Below, piece by piece: positions 45,420 through 53,372 of a stretch of 64,000 nt of DNA; the first letter of the stretch is position 1; every line of letters starts with the position of its first letter. Under the pieces are notes generated by a model. It had not been told where the DNA came from and ran no database searches. It worked only from the letters and a program-made list of their open reading frames with translations. A program made the translations under genes and the position numbers. Source of the stretch: CAZEHO01 sp964511945 (GTDB lineage Bacteria; Actinomycetota; Acidimicrobiia; Spongiisociales; UBA11373); assembly GCA_964511945.1 (NCBI GenBank), contig CAZEHO010000001.1:372001-436000 (forward strand), in the 5' to 3' direction.

Positions 45420-46034
45420 ATGAGACCCATCAATCTGCTTCCGCCCGAGGTCGCCAAGGAGCGATCCAGGCGGCGACGGGTGCTCGGAATCGTGGTGCTC
45501 GGCCTGGTCTACGTGGTGGCCCTGATCGCCGGGGTGCTCTACTGGGACACCCGGGTCGAGGCTGCCCGCAACGACGTTGCGGCCCAGGAGGACGCCAACC
45601 GGGCTCTGGAGCGGGAACTGGCCGCCATCGCTGATGCCGGGCTGCTGCAGCAGGAGTACCTGGCCCGGGCGGCGCTGGTGGGAGAAGCGCTCGGCAACGA
45701 CGTCGACTGGGGCATCATCCTCAACGACCTGTCTCGGCTGCTCCCGCCGCGGGTGTGGGTCGAATCGGTAAGCGGAAACCTGCTTGATGATCAGGCCGCC
45801 GGGATCATCGGCCAGCTCACGTTCAGCGGGGTCGGTTTCGAGTTCCCCGACGTCTCCGACTGGCTCCGGGCTCTCGATTCCGAGGACTTCGTGGGGATCA
45901 CCGGAACCTGGGTGAACACCGCATCCGAGGGCGGGCTCGGCGACACCGAGGTAGTCAACTTCAGCTCCACCGCGGTGCTCACCAGCGCAGCCGCCACCAA
46001 TCGGGCGGCGGACGTGATCCCGGAGGTGCCGTGA
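45420..46034 (+). CDS. pilN: Type IV pilus assembly protein PilN
   Basis: 204 residues. The N-terminal MRPINLLPPEVA is the PilM-binding INLLP motif, followed by one TM segment (about 21-42), a coiled coil (EARNDVAAQEDANRALEREL in the 47-70 region) and a ferredoxin-like exported domain. GAGG lies 7 bases upstream of ATG. Confidence 0.94.
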   Translation: MRPINLLPPEVAKERSRRRRVLGIVVLGLVYVVALIAGVLYWDTRVEAARNDVAAQEDANRALERELAAIADAGLLQQEYLARAALVGEALGNDVDWGIILNDLSRLLPPRVWVESVSGNLLDDQAAGIIGQLTFSGVGFEFPDVSDWLRALDSEDFVGITGTWVNTASEGGLGDTEVVNFSSTAVLTSAAATNRAADVIPEVP

Positions 46035-46035
46035 C

Positions 46036-46707
46036 GTGAGACGCAGCCTCCTCGTCGTGCTCGTCTGTCTGCTGCTGGCCGTCGGCTGGTGGTTCTTCTT
46101 CATTTCGCCGCGCAACGCCGACATCGCCGCTGCCCGCGACGAGCTCGAAGCCGCCCAATCCCAGGAGCAGCGGCTCCGGGTCCAGATCGCACAGCTGAGC
46201 GAGATCCAGGACGACGAGATCCTCTACCTGGACGCCATTTCGCGCCTCGAGATGCTCATCCCGGAGCGGCCGTCACTCGACGAGTTCATCGAGGACGTCC
46301 ACGAGCTGGCACTCGACACCGGGATCGGTCTCCGCAGCATGGCCCCATCGGTCCCCGTACAGCGGATCGAGTCTGAGCTGCGCATCATCAATGTGTCGAT
46401 TCAGATCGAAGGGGAGTTCTTCGACATCCTCGGGTTCCTCTTCGGATTGAACGACATGGAGCGCCTGGTTCGGGTCGACGGCCTCACCTTGTCATCGGGC
46501 ATCGATGAGGAAGGCGAGACGCTGCTCAACGTCAGCCTCGACCTTCGGCTGTTCACCCTGGCGGACCTGATTCCGACCCCCGAAGAGCTCCTGCCACCGT
46601 CGCCGACCGACGGCGGGACCGAGGATCTTCCCGACGACGACTCCGATGGCGGTACGGAAGCGCTCGTCGGCGGCATCGGGGCGTCGTCAGTTCTTGGAGG
46701 TTCCTGA
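46036..46707 (+). CDS. pilO: Type IV pilus assembly protein PilO
   Basis: 223 residues. One N-terminal TM (about 4-22), a coiled coil rich in Glu/Gln to about residue 60, then a ferredoxin-like domain with LDEFIEDVHELALDTGI and VSIQIEGEFFDILGFLFGL. Acidic Gly/Thr/Asp-rich tail from about 185. GTG one base after the pilN stop. Confidence 0.92.
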   Translation: MRRSLLVVLVCLLLAVGWWFFFISPRNADIAAARDELEAAQSQEQRLRVQIAQLSEIQDDEILYLDAISRLEMLIPERPSLDEFIEDVHELALDTGIGLRSMAPSVPVQRIESELRIINVSIQIEGEFFDILGFLFGLNDMERLVRVDGLTLSSGIDEEGETLLNVSLDLRLFTLADLIPTPEELLPPSPTDGGTEDLPDDDSDGGTEALVGGIGASSVLGGS

Positions 46708-46708
46708 C

Positions 46709-47317
46709 ATGGGCGACGGGCGACGCACCGCACTCGCCGTGCTGATCTCGGTGACGCTGGTGGCCGCCGCGGTCGCCTCGCTGTGGCTGATGGCTTCGGC
46801 CGGAGTGTTCACGGCCGAAGGTGCACCGCTCGCCGGCGCACCGACGGCCCGGCCGGATGAGGCGGCCGCTCCGGTGACCTTCCCGCCCGGTGGGCGGGTC
46901 CAGGTGAGCCAGCCACGTGATCCGTTTGAGCCCCTGGCCTCGGTGCCGCTGGTGATCGACGGGTCGTCGACCACCGAAGGCGGAGAGACGACCAGCACCA
47001 GCGAAGGTTCCACCACGACCGCCGGCGACGGCTCGACCACGAGCACCGAAGGCGGCGCCACGACATCGACCACGGCGGCGACCACGACCACAGAGGGGGA
47101 TGATCCCATCGGCACCCGGATTGCCCTCCTCGAGATCCGGGACGAGCAGGGTGTGAAGCGGGCCGTTCTGACCGTCGACGGTCAGACCCACACAGTCGGG
47201 GTCGGAGATGAGTTCGCCGATGATCTCAAGGTCGTGAGCCTCTCCGACACCTCCGGCGTGTTCCAACTGGCGGACCGGGTGTTCTCGCTGGCAGTGGGAC
47301 AGTCGATCCTCAAATAG
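46709..47317 (+). CDS. PilP-like pilus assembly protein
   Basis: 202 residues. N-terminal TM (about 9-31), then SQPRDPFEPL (the RDPF-type motif of PilP), a Ser/Thr/Gly-rich linker of about 45 residues, and a C-terminal beta domain ending in VFSLAVGQSILK, as in PilP/GspC homology regions. No lipobox and no secretin gene nearby. GGAGG precedes ATG 46709 by 8 bases. PilP assignment rests on position after pilO and the two motifs. Confidence 0.75.
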   Translation: MGDGRRTALAVLISVTLVAAAVASLWLMASAGVFTAEGAPLAGAPTARPDEAAAPVTFPPGGRVQVSQPRDPFEPLASVPLVIDGSSTTEGGETTSTSEGSTTTAGDGSTTSTEGGATTSTTAATTTTEGDDPIGTRIALLEIRDEQGVKRAVLTVDGQTHTVGVGDEFADDLKVVSLSDTSGVFQLADRVFSLAVGQSILK

Positions 47318-47321
47318 CGGA

Positions 47322-47349
47322 TCGCAGCTCGCCGCTCGCAACTCGACCG
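47322..47349. repeat. Heptad repeat TCGCAAC family (single arm)
   Basis: TCGCAGC, TCGCCGC, TCGCAAC, TCGACCG in exact 7-bp register, between the PilP-like gene and aroC. It is the complement of the 15996-16023 heptamer. Confidence 0.75.
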
Positions 47350-47376
47350 ATGCACCTCGCTGACGCCTGTGGGCGG

Positions 47377-47382
47377 TACGAT
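47377..47382 (+). promoter_or_regulatory. Probable -10 box for aroC
   Basis: TACGAT ends 7 bases before the aroC ATG: leaderless spacing. Confidence 0.4.
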
Positions 47383-47389
47383 CGCTGGC

Positions 47390-48541
47390 ATGCTTCGTTT
47401 CCTCACCGCCGGGGAATCCCACGGACCGGCGCTGACGACTATCGTTGAGGGGCTACCCGCTGGCCTCCCGGTCGACGCCGCCGCGCTCGGCCGCGAGCTG
47501 GCCCGAAGGCGCCTCGGATTCGGTCGCGGCAAGCGGATGGCCATCGAGCAGGATCGTGTTGAGATCCTCGGCGGGATTCGTTTCGGACGCACCCTGGGGA
47601 GTCCGGTGGCGGTGGTAATCCACAACACCGAGTGGCCGAAATGGGAGCGGGAGATGTCCCCCGAGCCCGGTTCGACCCGCAAGCCGCGCACGGCACCCCG
47701 CCCGGGCCATGCCGACCTGCCCGGCATGCTGAAGTACGACACCCGGGATGCCCGCGACATCCTGGAACGGTCGTCGGCACGGGAGACTGCGGCGCGCGCT
47801 GTGACCGGCTACCTCTCCAAGCAGTTCCTGGCCGAGGTCGACATGGCTGTGATGAGCCACGTGGTGGCCATCGGCCCGGCCCGGGCACCCGGCGGTGCGG
47901 TTCCGGCGCTCGATGATCTGGAGCGGATCGACCGCTCTCCGGTGCGTACCGCCGATGCCGATGCGGAGCGCGCCATGGTGGCGGCGATCGAGGACGCTGC
48001 CTCCCGCAAGGACACCCTTGGAGGTGTGGTGGAGGTGCTCGCGTTCGGGGTGCCGGCTGGTGTCGGCAGCCACGTCCATTGGGACCGCCGTCTTGACACC
48101 AGGCTCGCAGCCGCTTTGGCTTCGATCCAGGCGATCAAGGCCGTGGAGTTCGGCGACGCGATCGACGTTGCCGGGCGCCCCGGTTCGGAGGCACACGATG
48201 AGATCGTGTTCGGTCCCGAGGGATTCTCACGAACGAGCGACCGGGCCGGCGGCATCGAGGGCGGAATGAGCACCGGCCAGACGATCCGGGTGCGGGCGGC
48301 GATGAAGCCGATCTCGACACTGATGCAGCCACTGCGGACCGTCGACGTCGAGACGAAGGAACCGGAAGCTGCCTTCAGGGAGCGAAGCGATGTCTGCGCG
48401 GTGCCGGCTGCCGGAGTCGTGGCCGAGCACATGACCGCGTTCGTGCTCGCCGATGAGGTACTGCGGAAGTTCGGCGGTGACACCACCGGTGATCTGCGGG
48501 AATCGGTCGCGGCGTACCGGCGGCGTCTCGCGAGGTACTAG
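47390..48541 (+). CDS. aroC: Chorismate synthase
   Basis: 383 residues. Uses reduced FMN to convert EPSP to chorismate. MLRFLTAGESHGPALTTIVEG, RRLGFGRGKRMAIEQD, HADLPGMLKYDTRDARDILERSSARETA and the RTSDRAGGIEGGMSTG block are diagnostic. ATG 47390 matches the family start; a GTG seven codons upstream is rejected. It heads the aroC-aroK-aroB-pepQ-efp-nusB operon. Confidence 0.97.
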   Translation: MLRFLTAGESHGPALTTIVEGLPAGLPVDAAALGRELARRRLGFGRGKRMAIEQDRVEILGGIRFGRTLGSPVAVVIHNTEWPKWEREMSPEPGSTRKPRTAPRPGHADLPGMLKYDTRDARDILERSSARETAARAVTGYLSKQFLAEVDMAVMSHVVAIGPARAPGGAVPALDDLERIDRSPVRTADADAERAMVAAIEDAASRKDTLGGVVEVLAFGVPAGVGSHVHWDRRLDTRLAAALASIQAIKAVEFGDAIDVAGRPGSEAHDEIVFGPEGFSRTSDRAGGIEGGMSTGQTIRVRAAMKPISTLMQPLRTVDVETKEPEAAFRERSDVCAVPAAGVVAEHMTAFVLADEVLRKFGGDTTGDLRESVAAYRRRLARY

Positions 48542-48544
48542 CTG

Positions 48545-49051
48545 ATGTCCACGCTGTGGCTCGTCGGCATGATGGGCGCCGGGAAGACCACCGTGGGCCG
48601 GCTCGTCGCCGCCTCGGCCGGTGCGGCGTTCATCGACCTGGATGACTCCATCGAGGAGGATGCCGGGCGCCCGATTCCGGAGATCTTCGAGCGGTTCGGC
48701 GAGGAGCGGTTCCGGGTGCTGGAGCGGGACGCGGTCGATCGGGTGGCGGGGAACCGGGCCGTCATTGCGACCGGCGGCGGCGTCGTCACCAGCGAGGGAG
48801 CAGTCGAGAGAATGCGCGAGACGGGCCTCGTTTTGTGGCTGGATGCGCCGGCACAGACGCTGGCGGATAGGGTCGGTGACGGGTCGTACCGGCCCATGCT
48901 CGCCGGCGGCGACCCGGCGGGAGCTGTAGCGGCCATCGCCCGGGAGCGGGCACCGGCGTACGAGGTCGCAGCCCACCATCGTCTCGGCACCGCCGGTCGC
49001 GATCCTGAGGAGATCGCCGCAGAAGTGAGGAAGCTGTGGATGAGATCCTGA
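48545..49051 (+). CDS. aroK: Shikimate kinase
   Basis: 168 residues. P-loop GMMGAGKTTVG, shikimate-binding DLDDSIEEDAG and the Arg in FRVLERDAV, glycine triplet ATGGGVVT, lid Arg in SYRPML, and RERAPAYEVA. Overlaps aroB by 16 bases. Confidence 0.96.
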   Translation: MSTLWLVGMMGAGKTTVGRLVAASAGAAFIDLDDSIEEDAGRPIPEIFERFGEERFRVLERDAVDRVAGNRAVIATGGGVVTSEGAVERMRETGLVLWLDAPAQTLADRVGDGSYRPMLAGGDPAGAVAAIARERAPAYEVAAHHRLGTAGRDPEEIAAEVRKLWMRS

Positions 49052-50073
49052 TCGGCGACGCGTCGCGAATCCAGATCGGCCGTGGAATCCTCGAGCCGGC
49101 GATCGCGTCCGTCTTCTCCGCGGCACGTCCTGCGGTCGCAGCCGTGTTGACGCAGGAGCCGGCAGCCGATCACGCCCGGCGAGTTGTCCGGGCCCTCGAG
49201 AGTGCAGGGATCCGCGTCGAGCTCAACACCCTCCCCGAGGGCGAAGCCTGCAAGGAACTGGCCGTGGCGACGGAGACGTACCGCTGGATGGCCGGCATCG
49301 GTCTCGGACGCCGGGATGTGGTGGTCGGGGTCGGGGGCGGGACGGTCACCGATCTCGCCGGCTTTGTCGCAGCGACGTGGTTGCGCGGTGTCCGGTTCGT
49401 CGGGGTGCCGACCACCCTGCTGGGAGCCGTTGATGCCGCGGTGGGCGGCAAGACCGGAGTCAATCTCGATGGAAAGAACCTGGTCGGGGCCTTCCACCAT
49501 CCGACGGACGTGGTCATCGACGTCGACACGCTGGAGACTCTGCCCCCGGCGCTGCGACGGGAGGGTCTTGCGGAGTCGGTGAAGTGCGGGCTGATCGCCG
49601 ACGTTTCCCTGCTCGAGCTCCTGGAGCGGGACCGGGAGGCGGCAGACCTCGAACAGGTCGTTCGGGCTGCGGTCGCCGTCAAGGCGGGTGTAGTGGAGCG
49701 GGACTTCCGGGAGGCAGGGGAGCGGGAGATTCTCAATTACGGGCACACCATCGGCCACGGGATCGAAGTGGCGGGGAACCTGCGCCACGGCCACGCGATC
49801 GCGATCGGGATGGTCGCCGCCGGTGCCGCCGCGGCGGAACTCAGCGGCTTCGCCGACGAAGAGCGGCAGCGAGATGCCATTGCCGGCCTCGGCCTTCCGG
49901 TGAGTGCGCCACCGCTGGAGCGGGCTGCGGTCGAGCGCCTGATCGCAATGGACAAGAAACGCACCGCTGAGGGTCTCCGGATGGTGCTCCTGGAGGCGGT
50001 CGGGCGCCCGCAGGTGGTGGTGGTCGACGCCGCTACCGTGGACATCGCCCTTGCCGCCATCGGAATCGCCTGA
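49036..50073 (+). CDS. aroB: 3-dehydroquinate synthase
   Basis: 345 residues. NAD and zinc enzyme of the shikimate pathway. GVGGGTVTDLAGFVAATWLR, VPTTLLGAVDAAVGGKTGVN, LAESVKCGLIAD (zinc Glu) and NYGHTIGHGIEV (zinc His) are intact. The GTG inside the end of aroK has GAGGAAG upstream. Confidence 0.97.
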   Translation: MDEILIGDASRIQIGRGILEPAIASVFSAARPAVAAVLTQEPAADHARRVVRALESAGIRVELNTLPEGEACKELAVATETYRWMAGIGLGRRDVVVGVGGGTVTDLAGFVAATWLRGVRFVGVPTTLLGAVDAAVGGKTGVNLDGKNLVGAFHHPTDVVIDVDTLETLPPALRREGLAESVKCGLIADVSLLELLERDREAADLEQVVRAAVAVKAGVVERDFREAGEREILNYGHTIGHGIEVAGNLRHGHAIAIGMVAAGAAAAELSGFADEERQRDAIAGLGLPVSAPPLERAAVERLIAMDKKRTAEGLRMVLLEAVGRPQVVVVDAATVDIALAAIGIA

Positions 50074-50082
50074 GGAGTCAGA

Positions 50083-51147
50083 GTGAATCACGCCGCCCGT
50101 CTCGACGCGCTCATCGCCGGATTGGGTCGCCCGTTGCTGGTGACCAATCTCGTGAACATTCGCTATCTCAGTGGCTTCGGCGGCAGCAGCGCCGCCCTGC
50201 TCGTACACCCGGATCGCGGATCGCTGTTCATGACTGACGGCAGGTACGGCGAGCTCGCCGCCGATCTCGTCGGCGAGCTCAACAACTGCCGGCTCGGCGT
50301 GTCGACCAGCGGGATGATGGATCAGTTGGTCGAAGTGCTCAACGGGATCGGTGAGTATTCGGTCGAGTCGAACGACGTCAGCTGGCATCTTGTCCGGACC
50401 CTCGGCGATCAGGCCGACGGCACCGCGATCCCGACCGAGGGCATCGTAGAGGAGCTGCGGCGGACCAAAGATGACGACGAGGTTGCGGCGCTCGCCGCCG
50501 CCGGGGCGGCCGGTGATGCCGCCTTCTCGGCGCTCGGGAGTCTCATCGCCACGGCGGGTTCTGAGGCCGATCTCGGGTGGGCGCTGTTGAGTGAGATGCG
50601 GCGCCGTGGTGGTGATCCGGCTTCCTGGGAGCCGATCGTCGCGGCCGGGCCCGGCGCCTCGATCCCGCACTACCGCTCCGGACGGGAGCCGGTGGGCTCC
50701 GGGCTGCTCCTGCTCGACTACGGCTGCACGGTGGAGGGATATCACTCGGATATGTCGCGGACCGTCTGGCTCGACGGTGAGCCGGACGACCGGATGGCCG
50801 AGGTGTACGACGCGGTGCTGGTGTCACAGCAGGCCGGCATTGACGCGATTGCGCCGGGGGTTCGGTGCGGCGATGTCGACGAAGCCTGCCGGAAGGTCCT
50901 GCGTGAGCGCGGAATGGAAGAGCACTTCCTCCACAGCACCGGGCACGGCGTGGGTCTCGAGATTCACGAGGCGCCGTGGCTGCGCAAGGGCAATGACGGC
51001 GCCCTCGCCGTCGGCGATGTGGTGACGGTGGAGCCCGGTGTCTATCTTCGCGGGGTTGGAGGTGTTCGCATCGAGGACATGGTGCTCGTCTCCGCCGACG
51101 GACCAGTGGTCCTCACGAAGTCTTCACGGGAGTTTCGACTGACATGA
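50083..51147 (+). CDS. pepQ: M24 family metallopeptidase (Xaa-Pro aminopeptidase type)
   Basis: 354 residues. N-terminal creatinase-like domain, then the pita-bread peptidase with the two-metal set: Asp in LLDYGCTVEGYHSDMSRTVW (both Asp), His in HSTGHGVGLEIHEAP, Glu in TVEPGVYL and Glu in VRIEDMVLV. GAGGAG precedes the GTG. Position before efp is conserved in actinobacteria. Aminopeptidase P versus prolidase cannot be settled by eye. Confidence 0.9.
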   Translation: MNHAARLDALIAGLGRPLLVTNLVNIRYLSGFGGSSAALLVHPDRGSLFMTDGRYGELAADLVGELNNCRLGVSTSGMMDQLVEVLNGIGEYSVESNDVSWHLVRTLGDQADGTAIPTEGIVEELRRTKDDDEVAALAAAGAAGDAAFSALGSLIATAGSEADLGWALLSEMRRRGGDPASWEPIVAAGPGASIPHYRSGREPVGSGLLLLDYGCTVEGYHSDMSRTVWLDGEPDDRMAEVYDAVLVSQQAGIDAIAPGVRCGDVDEACRKVLRERGMEEHFLHSTGHGVGLEIHEAPWLRKGNDGALAVGDVVTVEPGVYLRGVGGVRIEDMVLVSADGPVVLTKSSREFRLT

Positions 51148-51704
51148 TCTCGACCAACGATGTCAAGCCGGGCATGGCCCTCGACCTCGACGACGGCGTC
51201 TTCCAGATCGTTGAGTACCAGCACGTCAAGCCGGGCAAGGGCAAGGCCTTCGTGCGGATGAAGCTGAAGAACGTCGAAACCGGCGCCGTTCTCGATCGGA
51301 CCTTCCGGGCCGACGAGAACGTGCAGCAGGCGGTGATCGACCGGCGCGATCATCAGTTCCTCTACCGCGACGATCTCGGGTTCCACTTCATGGACCTCGA
51401 GACCTACGGCCAGCTTTCGCTGAGTGCCGAATACGTCGGTGACCTTGCAAATTACCTCAGCGACGGCGCCACTGTGCTCCTCGGCATCTACCAGGACAAA
51501 CCGATCACACTCGATCTGCCGGCCTCGGTCGAACTCGATGTGACACATGCCGAGCCGGCTGTGAAGGGAGACCGGGTCTCCGGGGCGACCAAGCCGGTGA
51601 CGCTCGAGACCGGGCTGGTTGTGCAGGTGCCGCTCTTCGTGGAGCAGGGCGACCGGATCAAGGTCGACACCCGCAGCGGCTCATATATGACCCGGGTGAC
51701 GTGA
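51144..51704 (+). CDS. efp: Elongation factor P
   Basis: 186 residues, three beta domains. Relieves ribosome stalling at polyproline. The loop-tip Lys is residue 32 in HVKPGKGKAF. C-terminal GDRIKVDTRSGSYMTRV is typical. No EpmA/EpmB genes in view. ATGA overlap with pepQ. Confidence 0.97.
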   Translation: MISTNDVKPGMALDLDDGVFQIVEYQHVKPGKGKAFVRMKLKNVETGAVLDRTFRADENVQQAVIDRRDHQFLYRDDLGFHFMDLETYGQLSLSAEYVGDLANYLSDGATVLLGIYQDKPITLDLPASVELDVTHAEPAVKGDRVSGATKPVTLETGLVVQVPLFVEQGDRIKVDTRSGSYMTRVT

Positions 51705-52285
51705 CCACCCCCGACGTCACCACTCTGGCAAGCGCTTTGGCGCTGGCGGTCAGGCGAGGAGACGAGCTGTCCACTGTGGCCGGCGACGACGCCATCGAGG
51801 CCCTGCGGGAGGCAGCCGGGTATCTGCGCGAGGTCAACCGGCGTCCCGAAGCCGACGTCGATCTCGACCTCCTGCTCGGGGAGGATGAGCTCTTCGTGAT
51901 CGATCGCCAGTTCCGGCGCGCCGATGCGCTGGCTGCGCTCTACGAAGCCGAGCAGCGCCGGGAAGGCCCGGATCTCGGAGACCTCAGCGAAGCCGCCGCG
52001 GCGCTGGCCGCCGGCGTATGGGGCACCCGCTCCGAGCTGGACGCAGCCATTGGAGATGTCGCAACCGGCTGGCGGGTGGAGCGGATGCCCCCGATCGATC
52101 GGACGATCCTGCGGATCGGCCTGTGGGAACTGCAGCATCGTCCGGAGACTCCCACGGCGGTTGTGATTGCCGAGGCGGTCCGTCTGGCAAAGCTGTACTC
52201 CACCGAGCGCAGCGGCGGGTTCATCAACGGAGTCCTGGCCCGTCTCTCCGAGGACCGCGGACCGGCCGCCGCCGAGTCCTCCTGA
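51701..52285 (+). CDS. nusB: Transcription antitermination factor NusB with N-terminal extension
   Basis: 194 residues; the NusB fold covers about 66-185, with RQFRRADALAALYEAEQR, RMPPIDRTILRIGLWEL and ETPTAVVIAEAVRLAKLYS. The first 65 residues are extra, helical and acidic. GTG 51701 overlaps the efp stop (GTGA). An internal in-frame GTG at 51896 would give a normal-length NusB and has GGGGAGG upstream, so the extension may not be translated in all products. Confidence 0.9.
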   Translation: MTTPDVTTLASALALAVRRGDELSTVAGDDAIEALREAAGYLREVNRRPEADVDLDLLLGEDELFVIDRQFRRADALAALYEAEQRREGPDLGDLSEAAAALAAGVWGTRSELDAAIGDVATGWRVERMPPIDRTILRIGLWELQHRPETPTAVVIAEAVRLAKLYSTERSGGFINGVLARLSEDRGPAAAESS

Positions 52286-52304
52286 ACCGCCTTTGGCGGG
52301 GCGG

Positions 52305-52310
52305 TAGGGT
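52305..52310 (+). promoter_or_regulatory. Probable -10 box for pyrF
   Basis: TAGGGT ends 7 bases before the pyrF ATG: leaderless spacing. Confidence 0.35.
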
Positions 52311-52317
52311 CGGCACC

Positions 52318-53007
52318 ATGACGGCGCCGATCATCGTGTCCCTCGACGTGGCCACCGCCGAATCGGCGGTGAGGATCGCACGCCGCCTGGAGGGAAAGGT
52401 CGCCGGATTCAAGGTTGGGCTCGGCCTGCTTCACGGTCCCGGACCGGGGGTGATCGGAGCGGTCGCCAGGATCGGGCCGGTGTTTGCCGACGCCCAGCTG
52501 CACGATATCCCCAGCCAGTGCGAGCGGGCTGCTCGCCGTCTCGCCGAATACGGAGCTCGCTGGGTGAGCGCCCACGCCTCCGGCGGTTCGGAGATGCTGG
52601 AGGCTGTGCTGACCGGTGTCGAGGGCGGTGCACGGTCGGACGACGCCGGGGTGCTTGCGGTGACGGTGCTGACGAGCCTGGATTCGCCGATGGCGGCCGC
52701 CGCCTTCGGCAAATCGCCGGGCCAACTGGTCGCCCGCTTTTCCCGCATCGCCGCCGACGCCGGGGCCGAAGGTGTGGTGTGCTCCACCAAAGAGCTCGGT
52801 GTGGTCGCCGACGTCGCACCCGGGCTGGCCAGGGTCACCCCCGGGATCAGACTGCATCAGCGGGAGGACGATCAGCGGCGGGTGGCGACGCCGGCCGAAG
52901 CGGTCGCCCGGGGCGCCGACCTGCTGGTGATCGGACGGCCGATCACGACCGCAGCAGATCCGGTGGCGGCCGTGGCCGAGGTCGCTGCCTCGCTGGAGAG
53001 CCGTTGA
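52318..53007 (+). CDS. pyrF: Orotidine 5'-phosphate decarboxylase, with altered active site
   Basis: 229 residues, type 1 OMP decarboxylase TIM barrel, last step of UMP synthesis. SLDVATAESA, FKVGLGLLHG (Lys32), the DxKxxD region, VCSTKELGVV, VTPGIRL and DLLVIGRPIT are present. The DxKxxD motif reads DAQLHD: Asp58 and Asp63 are kept but the catalytic Lys is Gln60 (codon CAG at 52495-52497). Loss of that Lys is expected to cripple the enzyme. ATG 52318 fits the family; the open frame extends upstream into nusB but is not needed. Confidence 0.9.
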   Translation: MTAPIIVSLDVATAESAVRIARRLEGKVAGFKVGLGLLHGPGPGVIGAVARIGPVFADAQLHDIPSQCERAARRLAEYGARWVSAHASGGSEMLEAVLTGVEGGARSDDAGVLAVTVLTSLDSPMAAAAFGKSPGQLVARFSRIAADAGAEGVVCSTKELGVVADVAPGLARVTPGIRLHQREDDQRRVATPAEAVARGADLLVIGRPITTAADPVAAVAEVAASLESR

Positions 53008-53038
53008 TAGCATCGATGAGGATCGGGAGAGAGGGCTC

Positions 53039-53353
53039 ATGACACAACCACCGCAGCTGACGCCCGAACAGCGAGCCGCGGCGCTGGCCAAGGCAGCGGC
53101 GGCTCGACGCGAGCGCGCCGAGCTCAAGCAACTTCTCAAGGACGGCAACGTCTCGCTCGACGAGCTGATGGAACGCATCGACAGCGACGACATCGTCGGC
53201 GGGATGAAGGTCAAGGCCGTGCTCGCCTCGATGCCCGGCCTCGGCAAGGTGAAGTCCCATCGGATGATGGAGGAGTTGGGGATCGCCGAGAACCGCCGGA
53301 TGCGGGGTCTCGGCGCCAAGCAGCGGGAGGCCCTGCTCGCCGCTCTTTCCTGA
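53039..53353 (+). CDS. mihF: Actinobacterial integration host factor mIHF
   Basis: 104 residues. Nucleoid DNA-binding protein specific to actinobacteria. LTPEQRAAALAKAAAARRER, VKAVLASMPGLGKVKSHRMM (helix-turn-helix-like DNA contact) and NRRMRGLGAKQREALLAAL match the family along its length. GAGAGAGGG precedes ATG. gmk follows in the +1 frame with no clear start. Confidence 0.95.
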   Translation: MTQPPQLTPEQRAAALAKAAAARRERAELKQLLKDGNVSLDELMERIDSDDIVGGMKVKAVLASMPGLGKVKSHRMMEELGIAENRRMRGLGAKQREALLAALS

Positions 53354-53372
53354 TCCGCCCCGCCGCGGCAGC

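Noticed and set aside
48538..50745. 735-codon minus-strand frame opposite aroK-aroB-pepQ
   Set aside because: Shadow of three clearly coding genes.
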